DNA from: DATARH01 sp035550515 | GTDB taxonomy: Bacteria > Pseudomonadota > Alphaproteobacteria > ATCC43930 > CGMCC-115725 | Assembly: GCA_035550515.1 (NCBI GenBank) | Contig: DASZOZ010000032.1 | Coordinates: forward strand, 27,151-91,150 | Reading direction: 5' to 3' | DNA: 64,000 bases | In this document: positions 58,467-64,000 of the stretch, one piece after another | How the letters are laid out: each line of letters opens with the position of its first letter | Numbering within the stretch: position 1 is the first letter of the stretch | The notes under the pieces: generated by a model | Told to the model about the DNA's origin: nothing | The model's input: only the letters and a program-made list of their open reading frames with translations | The model's database searches: none | Translations under genes and position numbers: made by a program

Positions 58467-59492
58467 ATGACCGACGTCGACCGGGTGCCGCCCGGGCTGC
58501 ACACATTTTCCTGCGTCGACGGCCATACCTGCGGCAATCCGGTACGGCTGGTGATCGGCGGCGCGCCGTTTCTCGACGGCGCGACGATGAGCGCGCGGCG
58601 GCAGGACTTCATCGCCCGGTTCGACTGGGTGCGGCGCTCGCTGATGTTCGAGCCGCGCGGCCACGACGCGATGTCGGGGGCGATCCTCTACCCGCCGCTG
58701 CGCGACGATTGCGATGTCGCGATCCTCTATATCGAGACTACGGGCTGTCTGCCGATGTGCGGGCACGGCACCATCGGCAGCGTGACCTTCGCGCTCGAAC
58801 ATGGCCTGGTCGCGCCGCGCGAGGAGGGCGTCGTCGCGCTCGACGCGCCGGCCGGCAAGGTTGCCGCGCGCTATGTCCGCAACGGGCCGCATGTCGACAG
58901 CGTACGGCTCTACAACGTGCCGAGCTATCTCGCGGCGGCGGATGTCGCGGTGCCGGTCGAGGGGTTCGGCGAGCTCGTCGTCGATATCGCCTATGGCGGT
59001 AATTTCTACGCGATCGTCGATCCGCAGAAGAATTTCGCCGGGCTGGAGGCGGTGTCGGTCGACTGGCTGTTGCGCTGGAGCCCGGTCGTTCGCCGCCGCG
59101 TCAACGACGTGGTCCAGGTCGTCCACCCCGAGGACCAGACCATCCGCGGCGTCAGCCATGTGCAATGGACCGGCGCGCCGCGCGACCCCAAGGCGCATGG
59201 CCGCAACGCGGTGTTCTACGGCGAGCGGGCGATCGACCGCTCGCCCTGCGGCACCGGCACCTCGGCGCGCATGGCGCAACTCGTCGCCAAAGGCAAACTG
59301 CGGGTCGGCGACGCTTTTGTGCATGAAAGCATCATCGGCACGCTGTTCGACGGCCGGGTCGAGGCGGCGGCACAGGTCGGCGGCCATGCCGCGATCGTGC
59401 CCAGCGTCGCCGGCTGGGCGCGCCTGCACGGGCTCAATACGATCTTTGTCGACAGCCGCGACCCGCTCGCCGGCGGGTTTTCGCTGACCTGA
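58467..59492 (+). CDS. 4-hydroxyproline 2-epimerase (proline racemase family)
   Basis: The 341-residue protein has both catalytic cysteines of the hydroxyproline epimerase type: C98 in LPMCGHGTIG and C261 in SPCGTGTSARM. Enzymes with a Cys/Cys pair convert trans-4-hydroxy-L-proline to cis-4-hydroxy-D-proline, the first step in its breakdown; a Cys/Thr pair would indicate a dehydratase. GTG 58464 is a possible alternate start. No other hydroxyproline-degradation gene is visible nearby. The stop is two bases from the end of the convergent 2-oxoacid oxidoreductase gene. Confidence 0.91.
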   Translation: MTDVDRVPPGLHTFSCVDGHTCGNPVRLVIGGAPFLDGATMSARRQDFIARFDWVRRSLMFEPRGHDAMSGAILYPPLRDDCDVAILYIETTGCLPMCGHGTIGSVTFALEHGLVAPREEGVVALDAPAGKVAARYVRNGPHVDSVRLYNVPSYLAAADVAVPVEGFGELVVDIAYGGNFYAIVDPQKNFAGLEAVSVDWLLRWSPVVRRRVNDVVQVVHPEDQTIRGVSHVQWTGAPRDPKAHGRNAVFYGERAIDRSPCGTGTSARMAQLVAKGKLRVGDAFVHESIIGTLFDGRVEAAAQVGGHAAIVPSVAGWARLHGLNTIFVDSRDPLAGGFSLT

Positions 59493-59494
59493 CC

Positions 59495-60550
59495 TTACCG
59501 GTGCGCCGCGTTGTAGTGCGCGAGCACGTCGCCACCGGGGCACAACTCAGCTTCGCCGAGGGCGTTGAGCGGCTGATCGACGGTTTCGAGGAAATGGTGC
59601 AGGTCGCCGTGATCCTGCTCGACATAGAGCAGGCCGGTCACCACCTCGCCCGAAACGTGGTGGCGCGCCAGATAGTTCAGCGCCGCGACCCGGTCGGTCG
59701 GGTTGTAATCGAGCGCGAGCTTGTGCAGCCGCAGCGTGGATCCGTCATGCTGCACGATGTTGACGGCGGTGCCGGGCGCGTAATTGGCGGTGATCTCCGT
59801 GCGGTCCACCATGAAGTCGAGCCGGTTCACCGCCTCGTTATGGCCGCGGACGTATTCGTAGCTCTTGGTCGATTCGGGGTTGTTGTTGAACGCGACGCAG
59901 GGCGAGACGACGTCGATAAAGGCGGCGCCCTCATGCTCGATCGCGCCCTTGATGAGCGGCACGAGCTGGTTCTTGTCGCCCGAGAAGCTGCGCGCGACAT
60001 AGCTTGCGCCGAGCTGCAGCGCGAGGCTCACCATGTCGATCGGCGAATCCGTGTTGGCCGGACCCTTGCGCGTCTTCGAGCCCTTGTCGGCGGTCGCCGA
60101 GAACTGGCCCTTGGTGAGGCCGTACACGCCGTTATTCTCGACGATGTAGACCATGTTGACGCCGCGCCGGATGCAGTGCGCGAACTGGCCGAGCCCGATC
60201 GAGGCGCTGTCGCCGTCGCCGGAGACGCCGAGATAGACCAGGTCGCGGTTGGCAAGGTTGGCGCCGGTCAGCACCGACGGCATGCGGCCGTGCACGCTGT
60301 TGAAGCCGTGCGACTTGCCGAGGAAATAGGTCGGCGTCTTCGACGAGCAGCCGATCCCGGAGAGCTTGGCCACCCGGTGCGGCTCGACGCTCAGCTCGAA
60401 GCAGGCCTGGATGATCGCGGCGCTGATCGAATCATGGCCGCAACCGGCGCACAGCGTCGAGATCGCCCCCTCATAGTCGCGGCGCGTATAGCCGAGCTTG
60501 TTGGTCGGCAGTTGCGGGTGATGGAGTCGGGGCTTGGTGATGTAGGTCAT
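59495..60550 (-). CDS. korB: 2-oxoacid:acceptor oxidoreductase beta subunit (KorB type)
   Basis: This TPP- and Fe-S-containing subunit catalyses the decarboxylation half of 2-oxoacid oxidation. The four cluster cysteines C34 and C37 (LCAGCGHDS), C68 (GIGCSS) and C218 (PCVAFNN) are in the usual spacing, and the TPP motif GDGDSASIG...VENNGVYGLTKGQ follows residue 111. The 351-residue length fits KorB. Its ATG overlaps the korA stop by one base (TGATG). With the KorA and GltD-like genes it forms a three-subunit enzyme. Confidence 0.92.
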   Translation of the reverse strand: MTYITKPRLHHPQLPTNKLGYTRRDYEGAISTLCAGCGHDSISAAIIQACFELSVEPHRVAKLSGIGCSSKTPTYFLGKSHGFNSVHGRMPSVLTGANLANRDLVYLGVSGDGDSASIGLGQFAHCIRRGVNMVYIVENNGVYGLTKGQFSATADKGSKTRKGPANTDSPIDMVSLALQLGASYVARSFSGDKNQLVPLIKGAIEHEGAAFIDVVSPCVAFNNNPESTKSYEYVRGHNEAVNRLDFMVDRTEITANYAPGTAVNIVQHDGSTLRLHKLALDYNPTDRVAALNYLARHHVSGEVVTGLLYVEQDHGDLHHFLETVDQPLNALGEAELCPGGDVLAHYNAAHR

Positions 60551-62391
60551 CAGCTGCGTACCTTGCGAAGCGGCGCGAGCGTCACGACGGAAACCATGTC
60601 GGCGATCGCCTTGACGATAAACCGCGCGGTGATCGGCGTGCCGTCGTAATGCAGGATCGGCACCACCTTGGCGGGGTCGATTTCGAGCTCGTTGACGATC
60701 AGCGTGCGCATCTGCGCGTCGCGGTTCTGCTCGACGACAAAGACGCGCTCATGGTCGGCGATAAAGTCGGCGACCTCGTCGGCGAACGGAAAGCCGCGCA
60801 GCCGCATCGCATCGAGATGGACGCCGCGATCGTCGAGCGCCTCGAACGCCTCCTCCATCGCCACCGTCGTCGAGCCGAAATAGAGCACGCCGAACTTGGT
60901 GGCCTCCGTCGCCATGCGCTTTTCGGGCTGCGGCACCAGGCGCTTGGCGGTGTCGAACTTGTGCAGCAGGCGCTGCATGTTGTCGACGTAGTCGTGGCCT
61001 TCCTCGCTGTAGCGCGCGTAGCGGTCCTTGCTGGTGCCGCGGGTAAAGAAGGCGCCGCGGCGCGGATGCGTGCCGGGCAGGGTGCGGAAGGGGATGCCGT
61101 CGCCGTCGACATCGAGATAGCGGCCGAACTCGACCCCGGCTTCAAGCTGCTCGGCGGTCATCACCTTGCCGCGGTCGTATTTGCGGTTCGGGTCCCAGGC
61201 GAGCGGCGGGACAAGCCACTCGTTCATGCCGATATCGAGGTCGAGCATCACGAAGATCGGCGTCTGCAGCCGGTCGGCGAGGTCGAGCGCGTCGGCCGCC
61301 ATGGTGAAAGCTTCGTTGGGGTCCTTCGGGAAGATCAGCACGTGCTTGGTGTCGCCGTGCGACGCGTAGGCGCAGCTGAGGATATCGGCCTGCTGGGTAC
61401 GGGTCGGCATGCCGGTCGACGGGCTGCCGCGCTGGATGTCGAAGATCACCGCCGGAATCTCGGCGAAATAGGCGAGGCCGATGAATTCCTGCATCAGCGA
61501 GATGCCGGGGCCGGAGGTCGCGGTAAAGGCTCGCGCGCCGTTCCACCCGGCGCCCACCACCATGCCGATCGACGCCAGCTCGTCTTCCGCCTGGACGATG
61601 GCGAATTTGTGCTTCTTGTTCTCGGGGTCGCGGCGATAGCGATGGCAATGCGCCGAGAACGCCTCGGCGAGGGATGAGGACGGGGTGATCGGATACCAGG
61701 CGCACACGGTGGCGCCGCCATAGACGGCGCCGAGCGCCGCCGTGTCGTTGCCGTTGACGAAGATGGAGTCGCCGACCTTGTCGGTCCGCCTCAGCCGGAC
61801 GCCGAGGGGGCATTCGAGGTTTTCCAGCGCCCAGTCGCGGCCGAGCTTCAACGCGTGAAGATTGGCGGCGATCAGCTTGTCGCGGCCTTTGAACTGCTCG
61901 CCGATCAGCGTCGCGGTCGCTTCGGGGTCCATGTCGAGCAGCGCCGACAGCGCGCCGAGATAGATCACGTTCTTGAACAGCTGCCGCTCCCGCATCTGGG
62001 TATAGGTGCGGTTGCAGATTTCGGTGAGCGGCACCCCGATGATGTTGATGTCGTCGCGGAATTTCGACGGCGGCAGGTCGCGCGTGCTGTCGTAGAGCAG
62101 ATAGCCGCCAGGCTCGATCTCGGCGATGTCCTTGTTCCAGGTCTGCGGGTTCATCGCCACCATCATGTCGACGCCGCCGCGGCGTCCGAGATGGCCGGCC
62201 TCGCAGATGCGGACCTCGTACCAGGTCGGCAGGCCCTGGATGTTCGACGGGAAGATGTTGCGCGACGAGGCGGGGATGCCCATGCGCAGCACCGACTTGG
62301 CGAACAGCCCGTTGGCGCTCGCCGAGCCAGACCCGTTGACGTTGGCGAATTTGACGACGAAGTCGTTGACCGCTTCTATCGGCTTCGGCAT
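60550..62391 (-). CDS. korA: 2-oxoacid:acceptor oxidoreductase alpha subunit, gamma-alpha fusion (KorA type)
   Basis: The 613-residue protein joins the gamma-type domain (about residues 10-190; VKFANVNGSGSASANGLFAKSVLRMGIPASS) to the pyruvate-ferredoxin-oxidoreductase alpha domain (WYPITPSSSLAEAF, EDELASIGMVVGAGWNGARAFTATSGPGISLM, and the KFGVLYFGST C-terminal part). This is the two-subunit Kor form common for 2-oxoglutarate. ATG 62391 is used; it overlaps the GltD-like gene by 16 bases, so the three genes are translated together. Confidence 0.92.
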   Translation of the reverse strand: MPKPIEAVNDFVVKFANVNGSGSASANGLFAKSVLRMGIPASSRNIFPSNIQGLPTWYEVRICEAGHLGRRGGVDMMVAMNPQTWNKDIAEIEPGGYLLYDSTRDLPPSKFRDDINIIGVPLTEICNRTYTQMRERQLFKNVIYLGALSALLDMDPEATATLIGEQFKGRDKLIAANLHALKLGRDWALENLECPLGVRLRRTDKVGDSIFVNGNDTAALGAVYGGATVCAWYPITPSSSLAEAFSAHCHRYRRDPENKKHKFAIVQAEDELASIGMVVGAGWNGARAFTATSGPGISLMQEFIGLAYFAEIPAVIFDIQRGSPSTGMPTRTQQADILSCAYASHGDTKHVLIFPKDPNEAFTMAADALDLADRLQTPIFVMLDLDIGMNEWLVPPLAWDPNRKYDRGKVMTAEQLEAGVEFGRYLDVDGDGIPFRTLPGTHPRRGAFFTRGTSKDRYARYSEEGHDYVDNMQRLLHKFDTAKRLVPQPEKRMATEATKFGVLYFGSTTVAMEEAFEALDDRGVHLDAMRLRGFPFADEVADFIADHERVFVVEQNRDAQMRTLIVNELEIDPAKVVPILHYDGTPITARFIVKAIADMVSVVTLAPLRKVRS

Positions 62392-64000
62392 GACGGCCCA
62401 GCGTGTGTCATATTGATGAGGAATTTGCGCATGTCCCAGGCTCCGGTCGGGCAGCGCTCGGCGCACAGCCCGCAATGCAGGCAGACATCTTCGTCCTTGA
62501 CCATGACCCGGCCGGTCTTCAGGGAATTCCCGATATAGAGATCCTGAGTCAGATTGGTTGAGGGAGCGCTAAGCCGCTGCCGGAGATCGCTTTCTTCGCC
62601 GTTCCCGGTGAAGGTGATGCAGTCGACCGGGCAGATGTCGACGCAGGCGTCGCACTCGATGCACAGCGGGCCGGTAAACACGGTCTCGACATCGCAATTG
62701 AGGCAGCGCTCGGCTTCGAGATAGCCGAGCTTCTCGTCAAACCCGAGCTCGACTTCCGTCCGGATGTCGGCCAGCGCCACCGCGGTGTCGCGCAACGGCA
62801 CCTTGTAGCGCAGGTCGTTGGAGATGTCGTTGTCGTAGCTCCACTCGTGGATGCCCATTTTCTGGCTAGTGAGCGACGTGCCCGGCGGCGGCCGGTCGTT
62901 GACGTCTTCGCCGTGGCAGAACTTGTCGATCGACACCGCCGCGTCATGGCCGTGCGCGACCGCCCAGATGATGTTCTTGGGGCCGAACGCGGCGTCGCCG
63001 CCAAAGAACACCTTGGGCACCGTCGACTGCATCGTGCGCGGGTCGACCTTGGGCATGTCCCACCGGTCGAATTCCATGCCGATATCGCGCTCGATCCACG
63101 GGAAGGCGTTCTCCTGGCCGATCGCCACCAGCACGTCGTCGCACGGGATGTGCTGGTGCGGCTCGCCCGACGGCACGAGGCTGCGCCGGCCGCGCTCGTC
63201 GTATTCCGCCTTGACCTTCTCGAAGACGATGCCGGTCAGCCTGCCGCCCTCGTGGGTGAATTCGACCGGCACCAGGAAGTTGAGGATCGGGATGCCCTCG
63301 TGCATCGCGTCCTCTTTCTCCCACGGGCTCGCCTTCATCTCCTCGAAACCGGAGCGGACGACGACCGTGACCTGCTCGCCGCCGAGGCGACGCGAAGTAC
63401 GGCAGCAATCCATCGCCGTGTTGCCGCCGCCAAGCACGATCACGCGTTTGCCGATCGAGTGGATGTGTTCGAACGACACGCTCGACAGCCAGTCGATGCC
63501 GATATGCACGTTCGCCGCGGCTTCCTTTTGCCCAGGCAGCTGCAGGTCGCGTCCGCGCGGCGCGCCGGTACCGACAAACACCGCGTCCCAACCCCGTGCG
63601 AGGAACGCCTTCAACGAATCGATCCGCTCCCCCAGGTGCAGCACCGGCTCCAGCCGCGTGATGAAACCCACCTCTTCGTCGATCACGCTCTCCGGCAAAC
63701 GGAAGCGCGGAATTTGCGTGCGGATCATGCCGCCGGCTTTGGCGTCGCTGTCGAAGATGTGGACCTCGTACCCGAGCGGCAGCAGATCGCGGGCGACCGT
63801 GAGCGAGGCAGGTCCCGCGCCGATACACGCCACGCGCTTGCCGTTCTTTGTCTTCGCCGGATGCGGCAGCAGCTCGATCACCTCGCCTTTGTTGTCGGCG
63901 GCGACGCGCTTGAGACGGCAGATCGCAACCGGCTCCGGCTCGACGCGTCCGCGACGGCAGGCGGGCTCGCACGGGCGATCGCACGTGCGCCCCAGGATGC
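62376..64000 (-). CDS. GltD-like FAD-dependent oxidoreductase with ferredoxin domains (partial; 5' end beyond the window)
   Basis: The 3' 541 codons are in the window. At the right edge the N-terminal Fe-S region is visible (GRTCDRPCEPACRRG and PVAICRLKR). A GltD-type FAD fold follows (VACIGAGPASLTVARDL), then a second nucleotide fold (VIVLGGGNTAMDCCRTSRR) for NADPH, and finally two 4Fe-4S ferredoxin units (CIECDACVDICPVDC and CLHCGLCAERCPTG). The order suggests that it links KorAB to NADP(H). The same three-subunit arrangement is known for the 2-oxoglutarate:NADP+ oxidoreductase of Azoarcus evansii, as I recall it; here the physiological direction is unknown. Confidence 0.9.
   Translation of the reverse strand, partial: ILGRTCDRPCEPACRRGRVEPEPVAICRLKRVAADNKGEVIELLPHPAKTKNGKRVACIGAGPASLTVARDLLPLGYEVHIFDSDAKAGGMIRTQIPRFRLPESVIDEEVGFITRLEPVLHLGERIDSLKAFLARGWDAVFVGTGAPRGRDLQLPGQKEAAANVHIGIDWLSSVSFEHIHSIGKRVIVLGGGNTAMDCCRTSRRLGGEQVTVVVRSGFEEMKASPWEKEDAMHEGIPILNFLVPVEFTHEGGRLTGIVFEKVKAEYDERGRRSLVPSGEPHQHIPCDDVLVAIGQENAFPWIERDIGMEFDRWDMPKVDPRTMQSTVPKVFFGGDAAFGPKNIIWAVAHGHDAAVSIDKFCHGEDVNDRPPPGTSLTSQKMGIHEWSYDNDISNDLRYKVPLRDTAVALADIRTEVELGFDEKLGYLEAERCLNCDVETVFTGPLCIECDACVDICPVDCITFTGNGEESDLRQRLSAPSTNLTQDLYIGNSLKTGRVMVKDEDVCLHCGLCAERCPTGAWDMRKFLINMTHAGPSCRSR

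Noticed and set aside
56756..59002. A 748-codon plus-strand frame across the acylase, CaiB-type and epimerase genes
   Set aside because: It spans three real genes in other frames and shows no conserved motif.

Overview
The window reads as one stretch of a high-GC alphaproteobacterial chromosome. The evidence is gene content and order: an Irr-type and a second Fur-type regulator, a MucR/Ros zinc-finger protein, a YlxR-L7Ae fusion, DUF2244, an Alph_Pro_TM (TIGR02186) protein, a mitochondrial-type Nfu, an OlsB/OlsA pair, and the runs murJ-trpS ... tsaB-rimI, fur-olsB-olsA-miaB-phoH-ybeY-corC-lnt-XRE-metK-trmB and rimP-nusA-ylxR-infB ... rbfA-truB-rpsO-pnp. A Rhodospirillales-like lineage is the best guess; genus cannot be named from this sequence. 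No rRNA, tRNA, CRISPR array, integrase, transposase or prophage gene was seen.

Layout. 129-5976: coaBC, dut and an Rrf2-type regulator, then a divergent TauD-type dioxygenase facing cysK-moeB and an exported SH3 protein; the last four suggest a sulfur locus. 6002-11561 (minus): an iron/peroxide module (Irr, rubrerythrin, an HdrD/GlpC-like Fe-S protein, DUF3501) with a clear Irr-type operator, plus a flavin oxidoreductase and a glycerophosphodiesterase. 11671-25762 (minus): the translation operon rimP-nusA-ylxR-infB-rbfA-truB-rpsO-pnp and trmB. Between infB and rbfA sits a 3.7-kb gene for a 1239-residue methyltransferase/TPR/DUF1796-like/radical-SAM fusion, the most unusual object in the window. 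25979-43168 (minus): metK, an XRE regulator with its operator, envelope and tRNA genes, ornithine-lipid genes, fur, mucR, rimI-tsaB-nfuA, a TSUP permease pair, trpS and murJ. 43546-53296 (mainly plus): dapB, a hydrolase, nth, bactofilin (minus), an adenosine-kinase-like PfkB protein, typA, rpsD and a CorC-type membrane protein. 53283-64000: threonine ammonia-lyase, a penicillin-acylase-family enzyme, a CaiB-type CoA-transferase, a 4-hydroxyproline epimerase, and a three-gene 2-oxoacid oxidoreductase whose GltD-like subunit runs off the right edge.

Many genes are packed with ATGA, GTGA or TGATG overlaps; these junctions were used to choose starts, including several GTG and TTG starts. One gene (ylxR) appears to start at ACG behind a perfect Shine-Dalgarno sequence. 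Intergenic space holds several families of palindromic repeats: a 140-170 bp element in three copies (2467, 40419, 43241), hairpin elements at 11599, 25787 and 51883, and a long inverted repeat at 1351 whose right arm supplies the ribosome binding site of dut.
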